A stretch of DNA of 52,082 nt from Actinomycetes bacterium (lineage in GTDB: Bacteria; Actinomycetota; Thermoleophilia; Miltoncostaeales; Miltoncostaeaceae): the NCBI GenBank assembly GCA_024639225.1, contig JAHEIS010000002.1:1-52082 (forward strand), in the 5' to 3' direction. Below the pieces are notes generated by a model. The model saw only the letters and a program-made list of their open reading frames with translations, ran no database searches and was not told the origin of the DNA. Shown piece by piece: positions 1 through 8,442 of this stretch. The translations under genes and the position numbers were made by a program. How positions within the stretch are numbered: the first letter of the stretch is position 1; the number at the start of each line of letters is the position of its first letter.

Positions 1-213
1 GAGGGGCGGGTGTCCACCCCTCCGGCATCGCGCCGGGGTGAACGCTGCACGCATATGACTCATCGCGGGTGGGCGACTCCGGGCAGCCGCGTGCGCCCGG
101 GCGCGAACCCGCTGCTCAGTAATTCACATACGCCCCGGAGCTACTCCGAGGCCGACTCGGCCCGGTCGGGGCGCCGCTTTCCGAGAGGATGGTCAGGGAG
201 TCGTTCGCGCCGG
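1..213. other. Non-coding stretch at the window edge, downstream of ilvB
   Basis: I see no convincing gene here on either strand. Bases 1-22 hold an inverted repeat (GAGGGG at 1-6 against CCCCTC at 17-22) that could be half of a terminator or of a regulatory hairpin, but the sequence to its left is missing. The ilvB stop codon is at 214-216. An ilvN gene, often directly downstream of ilvB, does not start within this stretch. Confidence 0.4.
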
Positions 214-1926
214 TCAGCTGGCGGCGTCGGTCGTCACGATCATCGCGTCGGGTCCCTTGCCCTGGGGCACCATCGGGAGGACCTTGGCCTTGGGGTTGAC
301 GTGGATGTCGACCAGCGCCGAGCCCTCGACGGCGATCGCTTCGCGCAGGACTTCCTCGAGATCGTCGCCCGGGTTGATCGTGAAGCCGGCGATGCCGTAC
401 GCCGCGGCGACCCGCTCGAAGCTCGGCTGGAACGGCTCATAGCTCGTCCCGGCATAACGCTCCTCCCAGAACATCTCCTGCCACTGGCGGACCATGCCGA
501 GGAACCCGTTGTTGAGGATGAAGATCTTCACGTGGATGCCGTACATCTGGAGAGTCGACAGCTCCTGAAGGGTCATCTCGAACGAACCGTCCCCGGCGAT
601 GTCGAGCACCAGGGCGTCGGGGTGGGCGACCTTGGCCCCGATCGCCGACGGCAGCCCGAAGCCCATCGTCCCGAGTCCGCCGGAGGTCACCCAGCGGCGA
701 GGCTTGTCGAAGAGGTAGTGCTGCGCGGCCCACATCTGGTGCTGGCCGACGTCCGTGCAGACGATCGCGTCGCCACCCGTGATCTTGTAGAGCGCCTGAA
801 TGACCTCCTGGGGCTGGATCGTGCCCTCGTGGGAGTCGACGTGGTACGGGTTCTCCCGCTTCCAGCCGCCGATGCGGTCGACCCAGGATGTCCGGATAGC
901 GGTGTCGTGCTTGTCGGCCATGGCCTCGTAGCTGTCGCTGATCGCGCCGAGCACCGGGGCAGCCTCGCCGGCGATCCCGATGTGGGCGGAGCGGTTCTTG
1001 GAGATCTCGGCCGGGTCGACGTCGACGTGGATGATCTTGGCGTTGGGCGCCCATTCATGCATGACCGTCGACAAGACGCGCTCATCGAAGCGCACGCCGA
1101 CCGCGAGGATGAGGTCGCTCTCCTGGAAGGCGTAGGTCGACGCCGCGACGCCGTGCATTCCGGGCATGCCGATCCACAACGGGTGCGTGCTCGGAAAGCC
1201 CCCGAGCCCCATCAGGGTCGTCGTGACCGGCACGCCGGTCACCTCCGCCAGCCGGGTCAGCTCAGCGTGTGCAGACCCGTGGATGATGCCGCCGCCGGCG
1301 TAGATGACCGGGCGTTCGGCGCGCGCGAGGGCGCGGGCCGCGGCGGCGACGACCTTCGGGTGGCCTCCGCTCGACGGCGGGTTGTAGCCGGGAAGCTCGG
1401 GAGCATAGTCGGGACCGGGGTCCTCGATGTCCTGAGCCCACACGTCGACGCAGACGTCGACCAGCACGGGGCCCGGACGGCCGCTCGTCGCGATATGGAG
1501 GGCGCTCACCAGCGCGTGCGGCAGGTCCTCCGCGCGATCCACGAGAAAGGAGTGCTTGACGATCGGCAGGGTGATACCAACGATGTCGGCCTCTTGAAAA
1601 GCGTCCGTGCCAACTCGGGCCGACCCGACCTGACCGGTGACCGCCAAGAACGGCACCGAGTCCATGTAGGCGTCGGCGATAGGGGTCACGAGATTGGTCG
1701 CCCCCGGGCCGGACGTCGCCGTGCAGACGCCGACCTTGCCGGTCGTCTTGGCATAGCCCTCGGCCATGTGGCCTGCGCCCTGCTCGTGACGGGTCAGGAA
1801 CGTCCGGATGTCGGGATCGTCGTGGAGCGCGTCGAACAGCGGGATGACCGGTCCGCCGGGTACACCGAAGATCGCGTCAACGCCGGCCCGTTTGAGGGCA
1901 ACGAGTGTGTAGTCAACTGCGCGCAT
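214..1926 (-). CDS. ilvB: Acetolactate synthase, large (catalytic) subunit
   Basis: This is a thiamine-diphosphate enzyme that joins two pyruvates into acetolactate (or pyruvate and 2-oxobutyrate into acetohydroxybutyrate), the first common step of valine, leucine and isoleucine synthesis. The N-terminal pyrimidine-binding domain carries the catalytic glutamate in RHEQGAGHMAEGYA (E48). The C-terminal domain has the ThDP/Mg motif beginning GDGSFEM and ending about 30 residues later in NN. The full domain set is present in about 570 aa, the usual family length. I chose the ATG at 1926, with GGGGAG 7 nt upstream. A second ATG at 1929 is equally possible. The ATG at 1971 is unlikely because it lies between a probable -10 (1975-1980) and the expected transcription start. 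The regulatory subunit gene ilvN is not in the window. Confidence 0.95.
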   Translation of the reverse strand: MRAVDYTLVALKRAGVDAIFGVPGGPVIPLFDALHDDPDIRTFLTRHEQGAGHMAEGYAKTTGKVGVCTATSGPGATNLVTPIADAYMDSVPFLAVTGQVGSARVGTDAFQEADIVGITLPIVKHSFLVDRAEDLPHALVSALHIATSGRPGPVLVDVCVDVWAQDIEDPGPDYAPELPGYNPPSSGGHPKVVAAAARALARAERPVIYAGGGIIHGSAHAELTRLAEVTGVPVTTTLMGLGGFPSTHPLWIGMPGMHGVAASTYAFQESDLILAVGVRFDERVLSTVMHEWAPNAKIIHVDVDPAEISKNRSAHIGIAGEAAPVLGAISDSYEAMADKHDTAIRTSWVDRIGGWKRENPYHVDSHEGTIQPQEVIQALYKITGGDAIVCTDVGQHQMWAAQHYLFDKPRRWVTSGGLGTMGFGLPSAIGAKVAHPDALVLDIAGDGSFEMTLQELSTLQMYGIHVKIFILNNGFLGMVRQWQEMFWEERYAGTSYEPFQPSFERVAAAYGIAGFTINPGDDLEEVLREAIAVEGSALVDIHVNPKAKVLPMVPQGKGPDAMIVTTDAAS

Positions 1927-1974
1927 CATCGATCTCCCCGCCCCGCGAGAGGGCGCTGTTCTCCAGGTCATGCG

Positions 1975-1980
1975 ATCCTA
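1975..1980 (-). promoter_or_regulatory. Probable -10 element for ilvB
   Basis: The minus strand reads TAGGAT here, about 50 nt upstream of the chosen ilvB start. It would give a transcript starting near 1968 with a leader of about 40 nt. No convincing -35 is visible. The position is inferred from motif and spacing only. Confidence 0.35.
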
Positions 1981-2105
1981 GCCAATCACCCCAGGAAGGT
2001 CGTCCAGGACGGGGCGCGGTCGCCGAGACGCTACGACAGGCGGGCGGGCAGCGCCCGAGCCGACGGCTCCCGACGGGGCTCACCACCCTGGAACAAGGAG
2101 GAAAG

Positions 2106-2438
2106 ATGTCGAGCCAGCCACCTGCGGGCGACGACCCGAAGCCCGACTTCGCCGAGGAGAACGCGATGCGGGTCGCCTCCGAGAACCTCAGCCGCTATGA
2201 CCAGGAGGCTGACGTCTACCACTGCTCGTACGGGCCACCGGTCCCCGCTGCCGCGATCCATGACGAGGAGCGCGGACTCCTGGTGCGCGTCGAGAAGGAG
2301 ACCCGTCAGGTCGTGGGCTTCTCGATCCCCAACTTCCGCGCCTGGTACGCGGAAAACGCCGACGCGGACGGCACGTTCGAGGTGGACCTCCCGACCGTGT
2401 GGGGCGTCGAGGGCGACGAGGACGACGTCCCCGAATAG
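2106..2438 (+). CDS. Small DUF2283-like protein
   Basis: The gene encodes 110 aa and starts at an ATG with a near-perfect Shine-Dalgarno (AAGGAGG at 2095-2101), divergent from ilvB. The central part, [14 protein letters not shown] followed by [14 protein letters not shown], resembles the DUF2283 pattern of an aspartate-rich YDxEADVLY strand and a later VVGxxI strand. I infer membership from that pattern only. The function of DUF2283 proteins is not established, and some are encoded beside toxin-antitoxin genes, which are not visible here. The protein is acidic, especially at its C-terminus, and has no signal peptide. It lies 56 nt before the CbbQ-type ATPase gene, but a separate promoter seems to lie between them. 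Confidence 0.72.
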   Translation: MSSQPPAGDDPKPDFAEENAMRVASENLSRYDQEADVYHCSYGPPVPAAAIHDEERGLLVRVEKETRQVVGFSIPNFRAWYAENADADGTFEVDLPTVWGVEGDEDDVPE

Positions 2439-2448
2439 GTCCGCCGGG

Positions 2449-2454
2449 TAGAAT
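2449..2454 (+). promoter_or_regulatory. Probable -10 element for the MoxR-VWA operon
   Basis: TAGAAT lies 6 nt before the ATG at 2461 and 40 nt before the GTG of the ATPase gene. The spacing is that of a leaderless transcript whose first codon would be the ATG of the 14-codon reading frame 2461-2505. I see no clear -35. Confidence 0.4.
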
Positions 2455-2460
2455 CCCCCG

Positions 2461-2505
2461 ATGGTCTTCAAGGATCCCGACAAGGAGCGAGAAAGTGGCC
2501 ACTAA
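2461..2505 (+). CDS. Possible 14-residue leader peptide overlapping the ATPase start
   Basis: This short frame starts at ATG 2461 and would encode [14 protein letters not shown]. It ends in TAA at 2503-2505, so it overlaps the first 11 nt of the following ATPase gene in another frame. It contains that gene's Shine-Dalgarno (AAGGAG at 2482-2487). A -10-like TAGAAT sits 6 nt upstream of its ATG, so the transcript may start right at this codon. If translated, it could couple to or regulate the ATPase gene. It is too short for any homology argument and may be chance. Confidence 0.25.
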   Translation: MVFKDPDKERESGH

Positions 2506-3328
2506 GAGCGAGCGCGTGGCGGTTGAGAGCCAGAAGATCGAGGATTACAAGCTCGACGACGAGCCGTACTACCTCCCGATCAAGAACGAGGTGGAGCTCT
2601 TCACCGCCGCCTACGAGGCGCGGCTGCCGGTCATGCTCAAGGGGCCCACGGGCTGCGGAAAAACCCGTTTCGTCGAGCACATGAGCTGGCGGCTGAAGCG
2701 CACGCTCGTCACCGTCGCCTGTCACGAGGACCTCACCGCCTCGGATCTGGTCGGCAAGTACACCCTGTCCGGCGACGAGACCGTCTGGCAGGACGGCCCC
2801 CTCACGACCGCCGTCAAAGCCGGCGGCATCGCCTACCTCGACGAGATCGTCGAGGCGCGCAAGGACACGACGGTGGTCATCCACCCGCTCACCGACGACC
2901 GGCGCGTCCTGCCGATCGAGAAGAAGGGCGAGATCGTGGAGGCGCCGGACGACTTCCTGCTGGTCATCTCCTACAACCCGGGCTACCAGTCGGTGCTCAA
3001 AGACCTCAAGCACTCCACCAAGCAGCGCTTCATCGCGATCGAGTTCGACTATCCCGAGGCCGAGCTCGAGCAGAGCATCCTCGAGTCGGAGGCCGGAGTC
3101 GACGCCGACACGGCCGAGAAGCTGGTGAAGGTGGCCGAGAAGGTTCGCAACCTGCGAACCCACGGCCTGGAGGAGGGCGTCTCGACACGTCTCCTGGTCT
3201 ACGCCGGTCAGCTGATCGAGAATGGCGTCGAGCCGCGTGACGCGGCCGAGGCCGCCATCTGCAGGCCCATCACCGACGACATCGAGATGCAGCGCTCGAT
3301 CATGGAGATCATTGCCACCCAGTTCTGA
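2495..3328 (+). CDS. MoxR-family AAA+ ATPase of the CbbQ/NirQ/NorQ type
   Basis: This is a 277-aa AAA+ ATPase. Walker A is GPTGCGKT (residues 50-57), Walker B is AYLDE (113-117), and the small helical lid domain follows. Known CbbQ/NorQ proteins form hexameric rings that work with a VWA-domain partner (CbbO/NorD) to remodel or activate a metalloenzyme such as Rubisco or nitric oxide reductase. The GTG at 2495 is chosen because AAGGAG lies 7 nt upstream. The next two genes encode the partner in two pieces, so the three probably act as one complex in the cytoplasm. No rubisco, nitric oxide reductase or gas-vesicle gene is in the window, so its client is unknown. Confidence 0.92.
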   Translation: MATKSERVAVESQKIEDYKLDDEPYYLPIKNEVELFTAAYEARLPVMLKGPTGCGKTRFVEHMSWRLKRTLVTVACHEDLTASDLVGKYTLSGDETVWQDGPLTTAVKAGGIAYLDEIVEARKDTTVVIHPLTDDRRVLPIEKKGEIVEAPDDFLLVISYNPGYQSVLKDLKHSTKQRFIAIEFDYPEAELEQSILESEAGVDADTAEKLVKVAEKVRNLRTHGLEEGVSTRLLVYAGQLIENGVEPRDAAEAAICRPITDDIEMQRSIMEIIATQF

Positions 3329-3367
3329 ACGGAACGCGGGACACGAGCCGGATGAGGAGGTGAGCAG

Positions 3368-4456
3368 GTGACCTTTGGACCCGCAGTAGGCAACGTCGGG
3401 ATGTACGTCGCCCGCGAGATGCTCGCCTCGGTCCCCGAGGAGCAGCGCCAGGAATACCTGCGCATGGTCGAGGAGATCTCGAACCTCAAGTACCAGCTCG
3501 GGGTCGAGGTCGCGCGCCAGTTGCCGCGCCTGCTGGCCGAGCACGACACGGACATGGTCGCGCGCTATCTCGGCCACATCGAGTCGATCGCCGAGGTCGG
3601 CTGGAAGAGTGGCGTCGAGGCGGCCAAACAGCTGCCCGACCTCTACGACGCTCCTGATGAGACTCTCGCCGACGCCTACGTCGAGATCATCAGCCGGGCT
3701 ACGGGCAGCCCCAGTGACGAGGCCGACGAGGGCGAGCTCAGCAAGGAGCTGGAGAGTCTCGAGGCCGTCATCGCCGAGCTCGAGCCCAAGGTCAAGCGCG
3801 CCCAGGAGCTGCGCACCCAGCTCGCGGCTCGCGACCGTCGTGACGACAAGCGCCGCAAGCACGCGGTCGAGCTGGCAGCCGCACTGCCGCCAGTGCTCGC
3901 CCGCCTCAAGCCGAAACACCGGCAGGTCTACCTCGAGCAGGTCGCGCTCGTCGCGACGGCGGACCCGGAGTCGGCCCTCGAGGCCGCCGACACGATGCTC
4001 GATCTGCTCAACGGCGAGCGCGTCTCCCACGAGGGCGCCGCTGAGTGGGTGGCCCGGGGCCTGGCCGTCCTCGAAGACAACAAGGAAGTCGGTCGTGGCT
4101 ACTTCCGCCTCGGCTCGAAGTTCTCGCTACAGGTCATCGACGAGCTCGAGGAGGGGTTGGCGCTGCGCAGCGTCGCCCGCGTCCTGAAGCTGTTCGCCAC
4201 GGCTCTGTCCGGCGAGGAAGTCTCCATCCGGGCGACCAACGAGCTCCAGGCGGTCGACGCCTACGCGGCCGACCACATCATCCTCCCCCCGGAGATGCGC
4301 TTCTTCGAGGAGGAGGACGACAACTTCATCGCCTACAAGGTGGCCACCGCCCACGGTGCCGGCCGGATCGAGTTCGGCACCTACGGGTTCCAGCTGAGCG
4401 AGATCTCCGACACCGTCGAGGCCCTGCAGCGCACCTACGGAGACGGGGTCGTATGA
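3368..4456 (+). CDS. Helical N-terminal half of a split NorD/CbbO-type protein
   Basis: The protein has 362 aa, is almost wholly helical and is rich in charged Glu/Arg/Lys heptad-like stretches (about residues 115-165 look like coiled coil). Near the C-terminus (about 304-341) it carries a leucine-proline start, an acidic FFEEEDDNF patch, YKVATAHGAG and IEFGTYGF. This matches from memory the segment of NorD/CbbO proteins that precedes the VWA half. In the usual single-chain protein this segment is followed directly by a LFPxPxLAxxLF stretch, and here that stretch begins the next gene. Start and stop are clear: GTGACC at 3368 with GGAGGTGAG upstream, and a TGA that overlaps the next ATG by 4 nt. 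It is probably an adaptor of the MoxR ring. The assignment is by motif order, not by search. Confidence 0.75.
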   Translation: MTFGPAVGNVGMYVAREMLASVPEEQRQEYLRMVEEISNLKYQLGVEVARQLPRLLAEHDTDMVARYLGHIESIAEVGWKSGVEAAKQLPDLYDAPDETLADAYVEIISRATGSPSDEADEGELSKELESLEAVIAELEPKVKRAQELRTQLAARDRRDDKRRKHAVELAAALPPVLARLKPKHRQVYLEQVALVATADPESALEAADTMLDLLNGERVSHEGAAEWVARGLAVLEDNKEVGRGYFRLGSKFSLQVIDELEEGLALRSVARVLKLFATALSGEEVSIRATNELQAVDAYAADHIILPPEMRFFEEEDDNFIAYKVATAHGAGRIEFGTYGFQLSEISDTVEALQRTYGDGVV

Positions 4457-6267
4457 GCACGACCGCCCCCGCCGAGAGTGAGCTGACCCGCTTCTACTCG
4501 CTCTTCCCTCAGCCCGCGCTCGCCCGCGACCTGTTCAACCTCATCGAGGGCCAGCGCGTCGACAACAGACTGCGTGCGGCGTACCCGGGCATCCGCCGCG
4601 ACATGGACATGATCCGCGCGGCGAGCGCCGAGGATCGCCCGGACCTGGCGGGCCTGCCCGAGGCGAGCGCCGTCGTCGAAGCGCTCCTGCAACACACCCT
4701 TGGCATCGACACCGACCTCTCGGCCCTGCCGTCCGCCGTCCAGTCGGCGGTCGTGAGCGCCCGGGAACTGCTCGCCGAGATGGATGACACCGACACCACC
4801 GTCGGTGACGCCGCGGACCTCACGGCGCGCGTCTACCTGTTGATCGAGCGTGGTTCCGCCGAGCGCGACGCCTCGCGGATGCCCGGCGGAACCTCGCCCG
4901 AGCCGCCGCCCGGGATGGACCCGGGCGAGGGCGGCGAGGGCGACGGCGACCGTCCGGAGGGGCAGCCCCCCGATGTCGACGGCCTCAACACAGACGAGTA
5001 CGAGGAGGCCCAGATGCCCCCGTACATGACGCCGATCATGGAAGAGCTGGTCAAACAGCGTCCGGAGCTGGCCAAGAAGGACCCGACCACGACCGGCGAG
5101 ACCGAGGCCACCGAGGAGGGCGAGGGCGAGAACCCCGACCTGATGGAGGACGCCGACAAGGCGATGAGAACCTCCGAGGTCGAGATCGGCCAAGGCGACC
5201 AAGCCGGCGACGAGGTTGCCCAGTCCGGCGAAGCGGGCGACGACGACATCGACCCCGGCGCCGGCGATGCCGGCAAGAACGAGGAGACCGAGGGTGGCGG
5301 CAAGACCCCGGAGCAGGTCGGGCTCGCGTCCGCGCCGGCCCAGGAGGACGACGCCGACGCCGACCTCGGCGAGCGCGAGTTCCTCTACGACGAGTGGGAC
5401 TTCAAGATCGAGGACTACCGTCCGTCCTGGGTCACCCTGCGTGAGCACCGCGCGACCCGCATGCAGGAGGGTTTCGTCGCGGCGACATTCCACGAGTACG
5501 GCGGGATCGTCACTCAGATCCGGCGCAGCTTCCAGATGATGCGGCCGGAACGCATGCGCAAGATGCGGTTCCAGACCGAGGGCGACGACCTCGACACCGA
5601 GGGCCTCGTCGAATATGTCGTGGACCGACGGGCGCGGGTCACACCGAGTGGACGGGTCTACATTCAGCGTGACAAGCGCGAGCGTGACGTGACGACCGCC
5701 TTCCTGATCGACATGTCCAGCTCGACCGACCGCAAGGTCGACGGGCGCAAGCGGGTCATGGACCTCGAGAAGGAGGCCCTGCTGCTGATGTGCGAGGCGC
5801 TCGAGGCGATCCGCGACGAGTACTGCATCTACGGCTTCTCCGGAGACGGCCGCGAGGATGCGGAGTTCTTCGTCGTCAAGGAGCTCGGCGAGCGCTACGA
5901 CGACCGGGTCAAGGGCCGCATCGGCGGCATCTACGCCCGCCGCAAGACCCGTATGGGCCCAGCCATCCGCCACACGGCCGCACGTCTCGCCGCCGCGGAC
6001 TCGGCGGTGAAGGTGATGATCCTGTTGACCGACGGTAAGCCGTACGATTCGGATACCTATCAGGACAACCAGTACGCGCAGGAGGACACGAAGATGGCCC
6101 TCCGCGAAGCCAAGCGGGACAAGATCCACCTCTTCTGCGTCACGGTCGACACCGAGGGTGCTGACTACCTACCCCACATGTACTCGGATGCGAACTTCGT
6201 GGTCATCGACGACATCCGCACCCTGCCGCAGCGGCTGCCCCAGCTCTACCGCCGCCTGACCACCTAG
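4453..6267 (+). CDS. VWA-domain half of a split NorD/CbbO-type activator
   Basis: This 604-aa partner of the MoxR ATPase overlaps the previous gene by ATGA, which suggests translational coupling. Residues 8-48 (RFYSLFPQPALARDLF, then QRVDNRLRAAYPGIRRD) match the middle of single-chain NorD/CbbO proteins. Residues about 140-310 are a long acidic Gly/Glu/Asp/Pro-rich linker. The C-terminal von Willebrand A domain has an intact metal-ion-dependent adhesion site: DMSSS (D420, S422, S424) and LTDGK (T526, D527). In NorD/CbbO this domain binds the client enzyme. There is no signal peptide or membrane segment. The gene ends the set, and the next plus-strand gene begins about 90 nt later with an unrelated function. 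Confidence 0.85.
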   Translation: MSTTAPAESELTRFYSLFPQPALARDLFNLIEGQRVDNRLRAAYPGIRRDMDMIRAASAEDRPDLAGLPEASAVVEALLQHTLGIDTDLSALPSAVQSAVVSARELLAEMDDTDTTVGDAADLTARVYLLIERGSAERDASRMPGGTSPEPPPGMDPGEGGEGDGDRPEGQPPDVDGLNTDEYEEAQMPPYMTPIMEELVKQRPELAKKDPTTTGETEATEEGEGENPDLMEDADKAMRTSEVEIGQGDQAGDEVAQSGEAGDDDIDPGAGDAGKNEETEGGGKTPEQVGLASAPAQEDDADADLGEREFLYDEWDFKIEDYRPSWVTLREHRATRMQEGFVAATFHEYGGIVTQIRRSFQMMRPERMRKMRFQTEGDDLDTEGLVEYVVDRRARVTPSGRVYIQRDKRERDVTTAFLIDMSSSTDRKVDGRKRVMDLEKEALLLMCEALEAIRDEYCIYGFSGDGREDAEFFVVKELGERYDDRVKGRIGGIYARRKTRMGPAIRHTAARLAAADSAVKVMILLTDGKPYDSDTYQDNQYAQEDTKMALREAKRDKIHLFCVTVDTEGADYLPHMYSDANFVVIDDIRTLPQRLPQLYRRLTT

Positions 6268-6356
6268 GGCGCCCGGCGGAATGAGGCGCAAACGATGATG
6301 CGTCGAGAGAGAGATGCCCGCACCGGCCACGGGTGCCCGGCACCGTGGGTGGCCTG

Positions 6357-7070
6357 ATGTCGGCTCCGCGCCCGGTATTCATCCACGGCTCCGGCGGCGC
6401 GCCCCTGGTCTGGGGCCGCCAGGCGGGGCGCATGGAGGACGCAGTCGTGCTGACGCTGCCCGGCCACGGCAAGAATTCCGACCCGCCCCGCGGGAGCGCG
6501 TCGGCGATGGCCGACGCCCTCGAGGAGGCCGTGAGCGCCGTGCGTCGGCCGCGGGTGCTCATCGGCCACAGCGTCGGCGGCGCCGTCGCGCTGGAGCTGG
6601 CCGTGCGACCCAAGACCCCCGTCGACGGGCTCATCATCATCAACAGCGGCGCGCGGATCCCGGTGCCCGCAGACGTCACGGAGCGGGTCCGCAATGACTT
6701 CCCCGCGGAAGCGGAGCGCCTCGTACGGGCCCTGTGGCACGAGGCCGACGATGCGACGCTCACCCGAGGCATCGGCATGGTCAACGACGCGGGATCCGAG
6801 ACCCTCGCGCTCGCCTACGAGGCCTGCGCGGCCTTCGACGCGCGCCGGTGGCTCGCACAGGTCGCGGTGCCGACCCTGGTGATCAGCGGCGCCGAGGACG
6901 TTCTCACCCCGCCACACCTGAGCGCTGAGCTGGCGGCGGGCCTTCCCGATGCGCAGCACGTCTCCCTCCCCGATGCGGCCCACATGGTGATGGCCGAACG
7001 CGACGATGAGGTGAACCTCCTCATCGCCGGCTTCCTCGCGCGCCTCGAGATCGCCCTCGCCGACGGCTGA
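6357..7070 (+). CDS. Alpha/beta-fold hydrolase
   Basis: This 237-aa protein has an alpha/beta hydrolase fold. The oxyanion-hole motif HGSGG is near the N-terminus (10-14), the nucleophile elbow is GHSVGG (S72), the acid is D181 in GAEDVLTPP, and the base is H209 in DAAHMVM. All catalytic residues are present and the length is normal for small esterases or thioesterase-like enzymes. The substrate cannot be told from the sequence. I prefer the ATG at 6357 because it begins just before the first strand. A GTG at 6333 is an alternative, and neither has a strong ribosome-binding site. It lies 7 nt before the lipid kinase gene and is probably co-transcribed with it. Confidence 0.85.
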   Translation: MSAPRPVFIHGSGGAPLVWGRQAGRMEDAVVLTLPGHGKNSDPPRGSASAMADALEEAVSAVRRPRVLIGHSVGGAVALELAVRPKTPVDGLIIINSGARIPVPADVTERVRNDFPAEAERLVRALWHEADDATLTRGIGMVNDAGSETLALAYEACAAFDARRWLAQVAVPTLVISGAEDVLTPPHLSAELAAGLPDAQHVSLPDAAHMVMAERDDEVNLLIAGFLARLEIALADG

Positions 7071-7077
7071 GGAGTCG

Positions 7078-7980
7078 ATGAGCGCCGCGGGGCACATCGT
7101 CCTCATCCTGAACCCGGCCGCGCGCCGCGCGCGCTCTGATGCGCGCGGCGCCCTGATCCGGGCGCTGGCGGCAGCCGGCGAACTCGACGTCCACACGACG
7201 CGGGCCGGGGGCGAGGCCACCGCGCTTGCGGCGGGGGCCGCGGACGGCGCCCGTGTGGTCGTCGCGGCCGGCGGCGACGGCACCGTCACCCAGGTGGCGT
7301 CAGCCTTGGGGGAAGGTAGCCCGCCGCTGCTGCCGTTCCCCCTCGGCAACGCCAACGTGTTCGCCCGATCCCTCGGGTGGCCGGCCGATCCGATCATCGC
7401 CGCCGCGAGAGTCGGACGGGTCATCGCCGACGGTCCCGAAACCCGGATCGTCACGCCGTGGGACGTGCACACCGACCATGGTGTCGGTCTCGCTCTCATG
7501 AATCTCGGAGTGGGGATGGACGCCCACGTCGTCGAGTGGATCGAGAACCGCCAGGATCTGAAGCGTCGCGCCGGTCAACTGGGCTTTGCCGCCGGGGCGA
7601 TGGTCGCCGCCGCCGCCGCCCGGGATCGGCGACTCGAGGTCCGCTCGGATGATGACCGCGGCGTCCCGGCCCACTCGCTGATCGCCGCTCTGGGACGCCC
7701 GTGGGCGTGGTTCGGCGCGCGGGCGCTCGATCTCCTGCCCGACGCCTGCCACGACGGAATCCTCCACTGGATCGCGACCGATGGCAGCGTGATCGACACA
7801 GCTCGGCGGGCCCTGACCGGGGTTGCGGGGCCGGCGGAGACGGTCGGACGGGCGCGGCGGCGGCTGCGGATCAGCAGCGACGCACCCGTCCCGGTACAGG
7901 CTGACGGGGAGCCCCTCGGGCGAAGCCACGTCATCAGCGCGACGCCTGGAGCACCGATCGCGGTGGTCCCTGCCGACTAG
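7078..7980 (+). CDS. Diacylglycerol kinase-family lipid kinase (YegS/DagK type)
   Basis: This 300-aa protein is of the DAGK catalytic family. It opens with the strand HIVLILNPAARR, carries the nucleotide-binding GGDGT motif (65-69), and then PFPLGNANVFARSLG, which corresponds to the family's PxGTxNDxAR region. Members phosphorylate diacylglycerol or related lipids at the inner membrane face. The exact lipid is not predictable. The normal second Gly-Thr of PxGTxN is replaced by Gly-Asn here (LGNANVFAR), which also occurs in some family members. GAGGAG precedes the ATG. The preceding hydrolase gene ends 7 nt upstream, so the two are probably one operon. Confidence 0.85.
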   Translation: MSAAGHIVLILNPAARRARSDARGALIRALAAAGELDVHTTRAGGEATALAAGAADGARVVVAAGGDGTVTQVASALGEGSPPLLPFPLGNANVFARSLGWPADPIIAAARVGRVIADGPETRIVTPWDVHTDHGVGLALMNLGVGMDAHVVEWIENRQDLKRRAGQLGFAAGAMVAAAAARDRRLEVRSDDDRGVPAHSLIAALGRPWAWFGARALDLLPDACHDGILHWIATDGSVIDTARRALTGVAGPAETVGRARRRLRISSDAPVPVQADGEPLGRSHVISATPGAPIAVVPAD

Positions 7981-8097
7981 AGGCCGTGCCCAGGTCGGGA
8001 GCGCGGAGAGTAAAGCCCTGCGGTGGGGGACCGAAGATGGGGATGAGCCACGCGCCCGCCGTCGAATCGACCGAGCGCACCACGAGAGGACTCCCCC

Positions 8098-8424
8098 ATG
8101 GCCCGCAGAGCGAGGCAGCCGGATGTACGCGCGGAACTTCGCGCGTTCAGCGCGCTGGTGCTCGACCGCGCCCAAGCCGATCCGACCCAGCAGCCCGGGC
8201 GCTACCTCGTGGACTGGCACCGGCGACTCGCCGCCCGGCTTGAGACCCTTCCGCGGCACCCCCGTACGAACCGCGAGCTCCTCGAGGGCGCGCTCCGGCT
8301 CCATCGCATCCACCGTGGTCTGCCCGACCCCCTGCGGGACGGGCCTCCGGGGCCTGTTGCCATCGGGACCGCCGCCCATGAGGCGAAGAGCGACAGCGTC
8401 CTCCCCCGGGCCTCATCGGCCTGA
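8098..8424 (+). CDS. Small hypothetical protein
   Basis: The predicted protein has 108 aa, is basic and is mainly helical at the N-terminus. I recognise no family. The start is supported by AGAGGA about 8 nt before the ATG, and codon third positions are strongly G/C as in neighbouring genes. A Gly/Pro-rich turn follows residue 75 and the C-terminus looks disordered. It is convergent with accA, with 18 nt between stops. A longer overlapping frame on the same strand looks like a shadow because it has no ribosome-binding site and a poor amino-acid composition. Confidence 0.5.
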   Translation: MARRARQPDVRAELRAFSALVLDRAQADPTQQPGRYLVDWHRRLAARLETLPRHPRTNRELLEGALRLHRIHRGLPDPLRDGPPGPVAIGTAAHEAKSDSVLPRASSA

Positions 8425-8442
8425 GCGCGACCCCGACGGGGG

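Noticed and set aside
10-2451. A very long plus-strand frame across ilvB
   Set aside because: It runs opposite to a full-length, clearly recognisable ilvB. Its protein has no known motif and is only a product of the high GC content.
2468-4030. Long minus-strand frame opposite the MoxR ATPase and NorD-like genes
   Set aside because: The plus-strand genes have exact motifs and ribosome-binding sites. This frame is their shadow.
4435-6129. Long minus-strand frame opposite the VWA gene
   Set aside because: Rich in Leu, Val, Gly and Asp in mirror of the acidic linker. No start signal and no family.
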